Notes: a model not told the origin generated them from the sequence alone. A DNA stretch of 17,888 nucleotides from an uncultured Eubacteriales bacterium (GCA_949286815.1 CASEEB010000272.1:1-17888); one strand, 5' to 3'. Counted from the stretch's first letter, positions 6,822 through 15,030 are shown. Numbers and translations are program-made.

Positions 6822-8297
6822 TCAACTGAGTTTTTCAAACGCTTTTATCAGATTGGTCAACTTTCTGTTTGCCGAATTGGAAACTCTTTTGTAATCGGAA
6901 GACAGAGTGTTTTTATTATCGTTAACGCAGGTCTTAAATACGTTTGTCAAACCGAGATCTCCCATATACATTGCCAAGTCGTATGTACGTCCGGCAAATA
7001 TCAAATCAAGCATAGGACCGGATTCTTCATCCCTTATGGCTTTTCTCTGAAGAACGGTGTCATAATACGCGGGAGTTACATACTTAGCGGAGTAGACCGC
7101 GAACGCCTCAATGAGAGTTCCGAGCTTATCCGCGTCGTCCACATGGTTGACGATTGTCATAGAAGAACTTATACCGTGAGTCCATGTGATGTAATTTTCC
7201 TGAGCGGTATCGTATTTCGGAATGGGAAGCACACCGAAATCATCGGTCATAGTGCTGTTCGCTTCCTGAATATAAGATACAACCTCGCCGTAAAACAGCG
7301 CTCTTCCCTCGGTAAACGCCTTAAGTCCGAGTATCTCTTCTCCGCCGGGAGACCAGTATGTAGCGTTGTCGGTATAGTAAATGTCAAGAACCTTGTCAAG
7401 CAGCTGACTTGCCTTTTCCATAGATCCTTCCTCAAAAGCAATATAAGGATTCTGTCCTTCCTGACATATTACATAGTTAAGTCCTGAGCCGTAGAAAAAC
7501 GTGGTTCCGTACTCCCATGTAGTAACAAATCCGTAGGTGTCGTTTTCATCCCATTTTCCGTCGCCGTTATCGCTCGAAACATTCTGGGTTACGGTATTAA
7601 AATAATCAAGAGTCCACTCTTTGTCATTTACGACATCGTAAAAGGTTTTTTCCGCTCCCGCGAAATGATTATTATACAACTTCTTGTTGAAAAGCAGTAC
7701 ATATGTACAGTCGTCGTCATCGGTATTGAACGAACCGTTCATGAACCAAACGCTGTCGGCAATATTGAACGACGCTGTTCCCTGATCCCACCAAGAAGCG
7801 TCAAGATTCAAGTTAGGCATTGAAAGGAAGTTGTACAAAAGTCCGCTCTGCGCATATGATATCGCATTGTCGGTATGTCCGAAGCTGAGGGTAAACTCCT
7901 TGTTTGCTCTGACGTCCGTGGAAAGCGTAGTGGCATATTCTGCGTCAGGCACGGGCTTGACCGTAACTTCTACACCAAAAGTGTCCTGAAACGCAAGGTT
8001 TCTTTCAAATACTCCCTGATCAAGAGGATCACTGGAGTCGCTCTCAATATAAAAAGAATCTTCAATTCCGTCTCTGGCAAGTATGTAGAAAGACTGATCG
8101 GACATGTCGGTCGCGTTTTTCTCAATCTCTTCGATAGCCAAATCAACTTCCGATTTTGTTCCGTCCTCGGTTCCGCCGGTCGCAGAAGAGTTTGACTGAC
8201 CTTCATCACCCTCATTATCCCCGTTTGCGCAACCTGCAAACACTGACGCCAGCATTACGACACAGAGCAACAGACTGATAATTTTTGCAAATTTCAT
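6822..8297 (-). CDS. ABC-type sugar solute-binding lipoprotein
   Basis: A 491-residue extracellular binding protein. The lipoprotein signal ends in VFAGC (Cys23), followed by a Gly/Asn/Asp/Ser linker to about residue 50. The mature part shows the family-1-like pattern: a first domain strand SFYILARDG, the hinge stretch TLSFGHTDNAISYAQSGLLY, W-rich ligand contacts (ASWWDQGTASF; DSVWFMNGSF), and YITWTHGISSSM near the C-terminal part. Residues 243-257 (DNGDGKWDENDTYGF) are an EF-hand-like acidic loop, common in clostridial sugar binders and likely to hold calcium. Family members deliver oligosaccharides to membrane permeases, but none is adjacent. A GGAG site lies 9 nt before the ATG. It has its own perfect promoter with a long leader. 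Confidence 0.88.
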   Translation of the reverse strand: MKFAKIISLLLCVVMLASVFAGCANGDNEGDEGQSNSSATGGTEDGTKSEVDLAIEEIEKNATDMSDQSFYILARDGIEDSFYIESDSSDPLDQGVFERNLAFQDTFGVEVTVKPVPDAEYATTLSTDVRANKEFTLSFGHTDNAISYAQSGLLYNFLSMPNLNLDASWWDQGTASFNIADSVWFMNGSFNTDDDDCTYVLLFNKKLYNNHFAGAEKTFYDVVNDKEWTLDYFNTVTQNVSSDNGDGKWDENDTYGFVTTWEYGTTFFYGSGLNYVICQEGQNPYIAFEEGSMEKASQLLDKVLDIYYTDNATYWSPGGEEILGLKAFTEGRALFYGEVVSYIQEANSTMTDDFGVLPIPKYDTAQENYITWTHGISSSMTIVNHVDDADKLGTLIEAFAVYSAKYVTPAYYDTVLQRKAIRDEESGPMLDLIFAGRTYDLAMYMGDLGLTNVFKTCVNDNKNTLSSDYKRVSNSANRKLTNLIKAFEKLS

Positions 8298-8575
8298 AAA
8301 TTTTCTCCTTTTCTGAATATTTTTATACTTATATAAAATTTATATAAAATATAAATTGCAAAAAATCAAAAACATTACGTCACTTTTACAGACAACGTAA
8401 TCTCAATAAAAAACCTTAAATATTTACACAAAGTCCGAAAATTTTTTTAATCCTGAACCCGGATCTCCTTAACAAAACTCTTTCAAAAATCAAAGCAAAG
8501 TCCTCGGAGTCAAAGCACTTAAATACAACGCTGAATTTTTGCATAAATAAATTTACATGGCTAAACTCTTTATTG
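8298..8575 (-). promoter_or_regulatory. long leader of the solute-binding gene
   Basis: From the expected start near 8575 to the ATG is about 277 nt, AT-rich and without an open frame of note. It holds two perfect inverted repeats: ATTACGT (8374-8380) with ACGTAAT (8395-8401), loop 14, and TTATATAAA-A-TTTATATAA (8329-8347), 19 bp, ending about 20 nt above the ribosome binding site. No known riboswitch is recognisable. The repeats may be operators or RNA hairpins. Confidence 0.4.
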
Positions 8576-8581
8576 TATTAT

Positions 8582-8610
8582 ATTATAACTCAAAAATAAA
8601 AAATTGTCAA
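8582..8610 (-). promoter_or_regulatory. perfect consensus promoter of the solute-binding gene
   Basis: TTGACA (8610-8605), 17-bp spacer, TATAAT (8587-8582) on the minus strand: both hexamers and spacing are ideal. Such a strong core promoter on a sugar-binding gene would normally need repression to be controlled. Confidence 0.85.
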
Positions 8611-8681
8611 GTATGTTTTCAATAAATGAAAAAGTTTACAAATTATATTAAAAATCGTAAGCTATTACAGTCTTTTTAATT

Positions 8682-8706
8682 GAGCTTTAACATTTATTAA
8701 AAGCTC
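8682..8706 (-). terminator. weak hairpin just behind pepD
   Basis: GAGCTTT (8682-8688) pairs with AAAGCTC (8700-8706), six bases past the pepD stop. No U-run follows on either strand, so termination would be weak at best. Confidence 0.35.
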
Positions 8707-8712
8707 TTAATA

Positions 8713-10161
8713 TTATTCGGACAAGACCGAAATCAAGGTATTCCAGATTCTTTCGCATGACGAAAGGTCAAGTCTTTCGGAGGGCGAATGAATATCCAGA
8801 ATATCCGGACCGATTGAAATAATATCTATATTTTCAATTTCGGCGGAAAAAATACCGCATTCAAGTCCCGCGTGAATAACGCTTACGGAGGGTTCTTTGC
8901 CGTAAAGATTTTTATAAGCTTTGATATATTTTTCACGAATGGCGGACTTTTGATTATACTCCCAACCGGGATAGCGCGAATGGTGTGTTATCTCAGCTCC
9001 CGTCAAATCGGCAAGCATATCAAGCTCACGGCAGGAGATATCGAGCTGAAATTCAAGCGATGAGCGTGTGGAAAAGGAAAATTTAATTTCATTTTCAAAT
9101 GTTTTGACAATACCGAGATTTTGGGAATGTTCGACAAGACCCGGTATCTGATTGCTCATCTTAAGCACGCCTGTTTTCGACAATCCGAGAATGTTTATAA
9201 CGTTTTTGGTGGTCAAATTATCGCACATTTTTCGTGCGGTTTTATCTTCGTTTTTTAAATCCTCGGGGCTACAGCTGACAGAAAAACTCTGATCATTCGC
9301 GCCAAGCGTTTTTTTCAGCTCGGATTCCGCCATGCTGACAGACTCTTTCAGCCTGTCGGGCTCCGGGCAGCAAACGGTAAAAGAGCATTCTCTCGCTATG
9401 GCGTTGTCTTTTCCGTCACATGTGACAGATACGATATTAAAAGGACTTTGAGCGTAAAGATACGGGAGTATCATTCCCGTCAGCGCGACCGCGCTCATTC
9501 TGCCCGAATTTATATCGGTTCCGGAATGGCCGCCCGCGAGTCCGGATATTTTCACTGTAAAAAATTGCGCCCCGTCTTCACAATCCACTTTGGATACAGG
9601 CAGGCTGATGTCGGTGCGCACACCTCCGGCGCAACCTGCCGTAACTATGCCTTCCTCCTCACTGTCGATATTTATCATGCTCTCCGCCCTTATCACGGAG
9701 CAGTCAAAAAATTTTGCCCCGGCAAGCCCGGTTTCCTCCTCAACGGTAAACAGCAGTTCAAGCGGAACTGTTTCCTCGTCAAGCAGCGCAAGCATAATAG
9801 CGACCGCGATTCCGTCATCCGCACCAAGCGTTGTTCCGCGAGCCGACAGATATCCGTCTTTGACATAAAGCTCTAACGGGTCTTTTTCAAAGTCATGCAC
9901 AATATCCGCGTTCTTTTCACAGACCATATCCATATGCCCCTGCAACAACACCGGACCGTGGGTTGATATTCCATTTCCGGGCTTTCGCACAAAAACATTG
10001 CCCGCGCCGTCGGAAAAACATTCAAGGCCTCTGCTTTCGGCGTAATCCATGATATAACGGGCAATTCCCCGCTCGTTTCCTGAACCGCGGGGAATTTTAC
10101 AGATATCTTCAAATATGTTAAACAGCTTTTCGGGTTTATATCCCTTGACAATATAACTCAT
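8713..10161 (-). CDS. pepD: aminoacyl-histidine dipeptidase (PepD, M20 family)
   Basis: A 482-residue cytosolic zinc dipeptidase that splits Xaa-His and other small peptides. Metal and catalytic residues of the M20 family are visible: H76 and D78 in QGHMDMVCEKN, D115 in TLGADDGI, E142-E143 in TVEEETG, D166 in NIDSEEEG and a C-terminal His458 in IHSPSER. The dimerisation-domain signature AGGHSG occurs near 211-216. Length fits PepD (about 480-490). An AGAGG site lies 9 nt before the ATG. Only 42 bp separate it from mreB, with no terminator seen, so it is probably cotranscribed with mreB, though a weak own promoter cannot be excluded. Confidence 0.93.
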   Translation of the reverse strand: MSYIVKGYKPEKLFNIFEDICKIPRGSGNERGIARYIMDYAESRGLECFSDGAGNVFVRKPGNGISTHGPVLLQGHMDMVCEKNADIVHDFEKDPLELYVKDGYLSARGTTLGADDGIAVAIMLALLDEETVPLELLFTVEEETGLAGAKFFDCSVIRAESMINIDSEEEGIVTAGCAGGVRTDISLPVSKVDCEDGAQFFTVKISGLAGGHSGTDINSGRMSAVALTGMILPYLYAQSPFNIVSVTCDGKDNAIARECSFTVCCPEPDRLKESVSMAESELKKTLGANDQSFSVSCSPEDLKNEDKTARKMCDNLTTKNVINILGLSKTGVLKMSNQIPGLVEHSQNLGIVKTFENEIKFSFSTRSSLEFQLDISCRELDMLADLTGAEITHHSRYPGWEYNQKSAIREKYIKAYKNLYGKEPSVSVIHAGLECGIFSAEIENIDIISIGPDILDIHSPSERLDLSSCERIWNTLISVLSE

Positions 10162-10203
10162 ACAACCGTACCTCTCTCGGATATATAATGGTATATGACA
10201 AAA

Positions 10204-11247
10204 TCACGACTTGGTCTGCTTTTCACGGGAAAAACCGTCCGGCACTCTGCTCATTGCGGCCAGCTTCTTTCCCGTGCCTAAAGCGACACACGCTCCGGGA
10301 TTTTTTGCGACATATGTACGAATGCCCGTAACTCTTTCAATCAGACGGTCAAGCCCTCCGAGCATGCTTCCGCCTCCGGCGAGCACTATACCGTTGTGCA
10401 GTATATCTCCCACGAGTTCGGGAGGCGTTCTTTCGATGACGTCGCAAATACTGTCTATCAGAGCGGTCATGGGACTGAACGTGGCGCCTATCATTTCCTT
10501 GGAGCTGAGGGTAATTATTTTGGGCATTCCCTGAATGAGGTCTCTGCCCTTGACCTCGACAAGTCTTGCTTCGCTGTGCTCATACACCTCGCCTATGCGT
10601 ATTTTTATGTTTTCCGCTGTTCTTTCTCCTATAAGCACATTATAGTTTTCCCTGACATACTGCACTATTGCCTCGTCGAATTGGTCTCCGCCGATTTTTA
10701 TTGACTTTGAAACGACAATCCCTCCAAGGGAAATCACGGCGATTTCAGTAACGCCTCCGCCTATATCCACTATCATATTGCCGATAGGAGTGTTAATAGT
10801 AAGTCCCGCGCCGATAGCCGCGGCGATCGGCTCCTCCAGGAGGAAAGTCTTTCTCGCTCCCGCTTCCGCGGCGGCGTCAAGTATAGCCCTTTCTTCCACT
10901 TCCGAAATCTCGGAAGGAACGCTTATCATTATTTTGGGCGCGAGGATTGTCTTTCCGCAGGCGCGTCTGATAAAATACTGAAGCATTTTCAGCGTTACTT
11001 CATACCGATTGATCACCCCGTCCTTGAGAGGACGCATGGCGATTATATTGTCGGGAGTTCTTCCCAACATTTCCTGCGCTTCTTTTCCGACCTTTATAAC
11101 TCTGTCAGTCGTTTTGTCTATCGCAACGACCGCGGGTTCGCGTATAACTATACCCTTGCCCTGTACGTAAACAAGCACGGTTGCCGTTCCGAGGTCTATT
11201 CCTATATCTCTGCTTAGAATTATGTTTTTAAACACTTTAACATCCAT
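10204..11247 (-). CDS. mreB: rod-shape protein MreB/Mbl
   Basis: A 347-residue actin-like ATPase that forms membrane-bound filaments and guides side-wall peptidoglycan synthesis. The actin-fold signatures are in order: phosphate-1 loop DIGIDLGTATVLVYV (14-28), connecting region PLKDGVI (73-79), the switch FLLEEPIAAAIGAGL (135-149), phosphate-2 VDIGGGVTEIAV (160-171) and adenosine motif VLAGGGSMLGG (288-298). AGGA lies about 7 nt before the ATG at 11247. It lacks mreC and mreD alongside and is instead followed by pepD; in Bacilli and Clostridia a separate Mbl/MreBH copy often stands alone, so the exact paralogue is not certain. Own promoter at 11335-11363. Confidence 0.94.
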   Translation of the reverse strand: MDVKVFKNIILSRDIGIDLGTATVLVYVQGKGIVIREPAVVAIDKTTDRVIKVGKEAQEMLGRTPDNIIAMRPLKDGVINRYEVTLKMLQYFIRRACGKTILAPKIMISVPSEISEVEERAILDAAAEAGARKTFLLEEPIAAAIGAGLTINTPIGNMIVDIGGGVTEIAVISLGGIVVSKSIKIGGDQFDEAIVQYVRENYNVLIGERTAENIKIRIGEVYEHSEARLVEVKGRDLIQGMPKIITLSSKEMIGATFSPMTALIDSICDVIERTPPELVGDILHNGIVLAGGGSMLGGLDRLIERVTGIRTYVAKNPGACVALGTGKKLAAMSRVPDGFSREKQTKS

Positions 11248-11334
11248 GCCTTTCCTGGCAATTTATAAATCCGTCAGCCTGCCGCTTCCGATTATCTTTT
11301 GAAAAACAACCGCGTCATACAGTTATTCATTATA

Positions 11335-11363
11335 ATTATATATTATTCGGCAATTAAATTCAA
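11335..11363 (-). promoter_or_regulatory. promoter of mreB
   Basis: TTGAAT (11363-11358), 17-bp spacer, TATAAT (11340-11335) on the minus strand, leaving a leader of about 80 nt. The spacer overlaps one arm of the inverted repeat at 11346-11398. Confidence 0.7.
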
Positions 11364-11398
11364 TTATTATTTTATAAATATTAAATTAACTTGCCGAA
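11346..11398. repeat. inverted repeat TTCGGCAA...TTGCCGAA across the mreB promoter
   Basis: TTCGGCAA (11346-11353) and TTGCCGAA (11391-11398) are perfect complements, and the stem continues with TTAATT-type bases after a one-base bulge. The left arm lies inside the spacer of the mreB promoter, and the right arm about 40 bp behind the comF stop. No T-run follows, so it is a poor terminator; it could serve as an operator. Confidence 0.45.
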
Positions 11399-11438
11399 AA
11401 CAAATACAAAAATGCTGTCGCATGATGTTCGGATAAAT

Positions 11439-12218
11439 CTAAATATCGCCGTTTCGGGATTTTTTTGTGATTTCTTTATTCAGAGATTTACCCACGGCGG
11501 CATACACAATTCTTGCCGCGCCGGCTTTTTTCAGCAGCTCGCCGGCATAACTGACCGTAGCCGCGGTTGTGACAAGGTCGTCCGCGATAACCACATTTCT
11601 GTTTTTAACTCTGCCTTCCGAGCGTCTTGCGATCCGGATATGTTTTCTTGCGTTTTCAATTCTTGACTTAGCGCCGAGTGTTTTCTGTTCCTTGCCGCCT
11701 CTGCGGACAAACAGCCGCACGGCGCCGGATTTCACTCCGCATGTTTTCGCCAGAAGGTCTGCCAAACGCCTGCCCTGGTCAAATCCGTTCTGAGCGATTG
11801 CTTTTCCGCGTCTCGGAACCCAGGTAAACACGCATTCGTCCGGACATATATTCAACTCCGACAAAATCCCGCACAGACTCACGGCAAGCTCGTCCGCGAC
11901 AAACTCAAATATTCTTACGTCGTCAACATGCTTCATTGTGTAAATGACATTATTCTGAACCTTCTCTTTTTCCGGTCGGTAAAACACAAGCTTTGCCAGT
12001 CTGTCGCCTGTTTTAAGCTCGGGCAAGCAGCCGCACAAAACCGCGGGCTTTGAACACTCCGGACAAAGCTCCGCTTTCGCTGTGTTCCACGCCGCAAGAC
12101 ATGAGTCACACATACAGTCTGATTTTAAATTTGCCCCGAAAGGGTCAAGCAAAGTCCGGCACGAAGCGCATCTGGGCACAAAAAGTATATTTCTTGCGGT
12201 TCTGAACAATTTTTTCAT
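11439..12218 (-). CDS. comF: ComF-like phosphoribosyltransferase-fold protein
   Basis: A 259-residue protein of the ComF/GntX family, linked to DNA uptake and handling of incoming single strands. The N-terminal zinc-ribbon part has CASC (17-20), CMCDSC (35-40), CPEC (53-56) and CGC (62-64) (count from the ATG). The C-terminal phosphoribosyltransferase fold ends in the PRPP-loop motif VVIADDLVTTAAT; most family members have TTGAT or TTGST, so here the usual Gly is Ala. The motif NGFDQGRRLA before it is typical. The frame opens at a UUG three codons upstream, but the ATG at 12218 gives the standard MKKL start; no good ribosome binding site is seen for either. It follows the RecD2-like gene by 54 bp. 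Confidence 0.88.
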   Translation of the reverse strand: MKKLFRTARNILFVPRCASCRTLLDPFGANLKSDCMCDSCLAAWNTAKAELCPECSKPAVLCGCLPELKTGDRLAKLVFYRPEKEKVQNNVIYTMKHVDDVRIFEFVADELAVSLCGILSELNICPDECVFTWVPRRGKAIAQNGFDQGRRLADLLAKTCGVKSGAVRLFVRRGGKEQKTLGAKSRIENARKHIRIARRSEGRVKNRNVVIADDLVTTAATVSYAGELLKKAGAARIVYAAVGKSLNKEITKKSRNGDI

Positions 12219-12243
12219 ATTAATCAATAACCAACACGATTCA

Positions 12244-12258
12244 AGCCCTCAAAGGGCT
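12244..12258. repeat. hairpin between the helicase gene and comF
   Basis: AGCCCT-CAA-AGGGCT, a perfect 6-bp stem with a 3-nt loop, 26 bp before comF. No U-run follows in either direction. It may affect comF translation or be an RNA-processing site. Confidence 0.45.
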
Positions 12259-12272
12259 ATAAATACATTTAT

Positions 12273-14507
12273 TTAACCTTCCAGCCTTTGTTTAAGACAG
12301 GTATATCTCTGCGCGAGCCTGTTATTCGAGACCATTCGTTCGGCTATCTCGGCTTTTCCCACCAGAATCACCATCCTCTGCGCCCTTGTGACCGCCGTGT
12401 AAAACAGATTTCTCGTAAGCAGAACCGACGGCGCGCTGTACAGAGGGAAAATCACTATCGGATACTCCGAGCCCTGACTTTTATGGACCGTAACGGCATA
12501 GGCGAGGTCGAGCTCGTCAAGCATGGAAAAATCATAATTCACATGCCTGTCGTCAAATACAATCTCCATATTCTGATTGAGATTGTCAATCTTAAGAATC
12601 GTCCCTATGTCCCCGTTGAAAATCCCCGTGCCGATAATCTCGTCGCCGCGATACCATTCAAGCTCATAATTGTTTTTTGTCTGCATTACCCTGTCGCCCT
12701 CACGGTATACACGGTCGCGCATTTTATGCTCTTTCTTTTTCTTTTCCGGAGGATTTAACGCCTCCTGAAGCATTACATTCAGGTTGTCGGTGCCTATTCC
12801 GCCCTTCCGGGACGGAGAAATTACCTGTGTTCCGTTCACGGCAAGTTCTCCGTAGGTTCTGGGCAGTCTGTTTTTGCAAAGGTCGGTCACGGTCAGCATA
12901 ATATCACGCTCCGAAACCCTCGGCAAAAAGAAAAAATCGTTGTCCTTTATATCAAGTCTCGGCGTCTGCCCGTTATTTATAAGATGAGCGTTTGTAACTA
13001 TAAGCGACTTTTCCGCCTGCCTGAATATCTGCGTAAGCCTTACTGTCGAAAATCTTCCGCTGTCCAACAGGTCCCTCAGCACATTTCCCGCGCCCACACT
13101 GGGCAGCTGATCGGCGTCTCCGATAATTATGAGCCTCGCCCCCGGCTTTACGGCTTTTAGCAAAGACGCCATCAGCGTGTTGTCTATCATTGACGCTTCG
13201 TCGATGATCAGCGCGTCCTCCTCAAGCAGATTGTTCTCATTCCGCGCGAAACCCGCCCTGTCGCCTTCATCGGGCGAATATTCATATTCCAGCAGTCTGT
13301 GGATTGTTTTCGCCTCAAACGCGGTCGCCTCGGACAGTTTTTTCGCCGCTCTGCCGGTCGGAGCGGCAAGAGCCACTTTCATATCCATGCTTCTGAATAT
13401 CGCGAGCAACGCCTTTACCACCGTGGTTTTGCCGGTGCCGGGTCCTCCCGTAAGCAGCATTACTCCGCACTCAAGCGCGCTTACAAGCGCTTTTTTCTGC
13501 AACAAAGCGTAGGAAAACCCGTTTTTTCGCTCTTCGTTTTCTATGAAAACATTGATATCCGCGTGGCTGAGCGCCGGGCAGACCTTGTCAAGCAGCAAAA
13601 GCTTCTGCGCTATATATTTCTCATTGCCGTATGAAAACCTGTCAAATATGTAGTCGGTTCCCCCGCAAGAATAGCGTTCAAGCCTTTTCTGTCCGAGCAT
13701 CAGGTCGATTACCCTGCTTATATCGTCGGCGTCGGCGTCAAGCTTGCCAGTCGCCTCCCGTATCAATTCCCCCCGGGGCAGGCAGACATGACCGCTTTGC
13801 GCGGCGCACGACGAAAGCACATATATAATCCCGCTCATATATCTTTCCTCGGAGGTATGACCTATACCCAGCTTTTGCGCCATACGGTCCGCTTTTTCAA
13901 ACCCTATGCCGTCTATCTCGTCGCACAGCCTGTAGGGATTTGATTTAGCTATGTCAATCGACGCGATTCCCCATTTTTTATATATTTTAACGGTAAGCGA
14001 TGCCCCGAAAAATTCCCTGAAGAACAGCATTACCGTGCGTATGCCGGCTTTTTCTTTAAAATCCTCCGAAATCTGCTTTGCCTTATTCAGACTCATTCCG
14101 GGAATATCCGAAAGCCAATCCGGGTGGTTTTCAATGACCTCCAGAGAATTGTCCCCGAATTCATCGACAATTTTCTGAGCCGTTTTTTTGCCTATTCCCT
14201 TGATTGCGCCCGACGACAGGTATCTCAGAATAGACACGGAGTTGAAAAGAAAATTTCTTTCGTATTGACTGACCCAAAACTGTCTGCCGTACTTCGGCGT
14301 ATGCCTCCACTCGCCGTATACAATTATCTGGTCGCCCTCGTTTATGTAAGGCATAATTCCGGTCAGAGTCACGATATCATCGTCGTCGGTTCCGAGGTCG
14401 CAGACCGTGTATCCGTTTTCTTCATTGCAAAAGATGATATGCTCCACACATCCGGAAATTCTGATAAGATCGTCCGTTTCATTCACTATGTCAGGCTTAT
14501 CATCCAT
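12273..14507 (-). CDS. recD2: RecD2-like ATP-dependent DNA helicase
   Basis: A 744-residue superfamily-1B 5'-to-3' helicase of the RecD2/RecD-like group. The N-terminal part has an OB-like region and helix-hairpin-helix segments (GAIKGIGKKTAQKI near 100-113; DIPGMSLNKAKQI near 134-146; DEIDGIGFEKADRM near 196-209), typical of this group and absent in RecD of RecBCD. Motor motifs follow: Walker A TGGPGTGKTT (353-362), APTGRAAKK, Walker B IIDEASM (434-440), GDADQLPSVGAGN (463-475), AVTVHKSQGSEYP near the C terminus and LFYTAVTRAQ. The start at 14507 is chosen because GAGGGG (14520-14515) lies 7 nt before it; two earlier in-frame ATGs (14522, 14513) overlap that site. It sits 19 nt behind the preceding gene and is one transcript with it. 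Confidence 0.94.
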   Translation of the reverse strand: MDDKPDIVNETDDLIRISGCVEHIIFCNEENGYTVCDLGTDDDDIVTLTGIMPYINEGDQIIVYGEWRHTPKYGRQFWVSQYERNFLFNSVSILRYLSSGAIKGIGKKTAQKIVDEFGDNSLEVIENHPDWLSDIPGMSLNKAKQISEDFKEKAGIRTVMLFFREFFGASLTVKIYKKWGIASIDIAKSNPYRLCDEIDGIGFEKADRMAQKLGIGHTSEERYMSGIIYVLSSCAAQSGHVCLPRGELIREATGKLDADADDISRVIDLMLGQKRLERYSCGGTDYIFDRFSYGNEKYIAQKLLLLDKVCPALSHADINVFIENEERKNGFSYALLQKKALVSALECGVMLLTGGPGTGKTTVVKALLAIFRSMDMKVALAAPTGRAAKKLSEATAFEAKTIHRLLEYEYSPDEGDRAGFARNENNLLEEDALIIDEASMIDNTLMASLLKAVKPGARLIIIGDADQLPSVGAGNVLRDLLDSGRFSTVRLTQIFRQAEKSLIVTNAHLINNGQTPRLDIKDNDFFFLPRVSERDIMLTVTDLCKNRLPRTYGELAVNGTQVISPSRKGGIGTDNLNVMLQEALNPPEKKKKEHKMRDRVYREGDRVMQTKNNYELEWYRGDEIIGTGIFNGDIGTILKIDNLNQNMEIVFDDRHVNYDFSMLDELDLAYAVTVHKSQGSEYPIVIFPLYSAPSVLLTRNLFYTAVTRAQRMVILVGKAEIAERMVSNNRLAQRYTCLKQRLEG

Positions 14508-14514
14508 ATACATA

Positions 14515-14520
14515 CCCCTC
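14515..14520 (-). promoter_or_regulatory. ribosome binding site deciding the helicase start
   Basis: GAGGGG, 7 nt before the ATG at 14507. The earlier in-frame ATGs at 14513 and 14522 lie on or upstream of it, so they are unlikely starts. Confidence 0.7.
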
Positions 14521-14526
14521 ATTTGC

Positions 14527-14895
14527 CTAAGACTTTTGTTTTCGGTCTTCTTTCTCGGTAAATTTCTGCCCTCCGGAGCCGATAATCCATTCCGCTCCGT
14601 AATTTTCTATAATTTCCCGGTACTCGTCGTAAAGCTCCTCGTGCTCGCCCATACAGCCGTACATGAGACTTTCGGGAATAATTACGATTATTTTTTTGGT
14701 CCTTGTCCTGAAAAGAGCGGTTGCCGCCTGACCGAGATTTTCACTCAGATTTTCGGCGTCCTCCTCACCCGAGACAATTACCGCCGCGGCTATGCAGGAC
14801 GGCGAAAATATTAACGCGGATATAAGCCTGCACAGGCAATACAAGCCGAAAACCGCAAGCACCGCCGCGATCACCGTAAGTATAGTCTCACCCAT
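14527..14895 (-). CDS. small membrane-anchored protein of unknown function
   Basis: A 122-residue protein, read from the ATG at 14895, which has an ideal GGGGAGG site 5-6 nt upstream; earlier in-frame start codons lie in or above the probable promoter. Residues about 4-32 are one hydrophobic helix (ETILTVIAAVLAVFGLYCLC). The rest is soluble and mixed alpha/beta: a strand IAAAVIVSGEED, a helix NLSENLGQAATALFRTRTK, a strand KIIVIIPESL, and a Glu-rich helix ending EWIIGSGG. I do not recognise the family. It is the first gene of the run with the RecD2-like helicase and comF. Confidence 0.7.
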   Translation of the reverse strand: MGETILTVIAAVLAVFGLYCLCRLISALIFSPSCIAAAVIVSGEEDAENLSENLGQAATALFRTRTKKIIVIIPESLMYGCMGEHEELYDEYREIIENYGAEWIIGSGGQKFTEKEDRKQKS

Positions 14896-14917
14896 AAAAA
14901 ACACCTCCCCACACGAC

Positions 14918-14923
14918 ATTATA
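14918..14923 (-). promoter_or_regulatory. possible -10 for the small-protein / helicase / comF run
   Basis: TATAAT on the minus strand, about 15 nt above the ribosome binding site of the 14895 start. No good -35 at 16-18 bp; the closest TTG-type hexamer (TTGTTA) is 22 bp away, so the promoter is uncertain. Confidence 0.4.
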
Positions 14924-15004
14924 TGCAAATAAACGCGCGGGGTACTAACAATACGGCATAACAATTACAACGGCGTATTGTCAGAGAATTTTTGCGCAAA
15001 GAGT

Positions 15005-15030
15005 AAAGCCGCCATTCAATCGGGGGCTTT
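15005..15030 (-). terminator. weak terminator-like hairpin behind metK
   Basis: AAAGCC (15005-15010) with GGCTTT (15025-15030), loop 14 nt, about 86 bp past the metK stop. The trailing bases are not a U-run, so efficiency is doubtful. A second hairpin (CGGG-GAT...ATC-CCCG) lies nearer to the stop, near 15055-15072, also without a U-run. Confidence 0.35.

Noticed and set aside
6819..7487. Long open frame antisense to the solute-binding gene
   Set aside because: No ribosome binding site and a Cys/His/Arg-rich composition typical of a shadow frame; the binding-protein frame has clear domain motifs.
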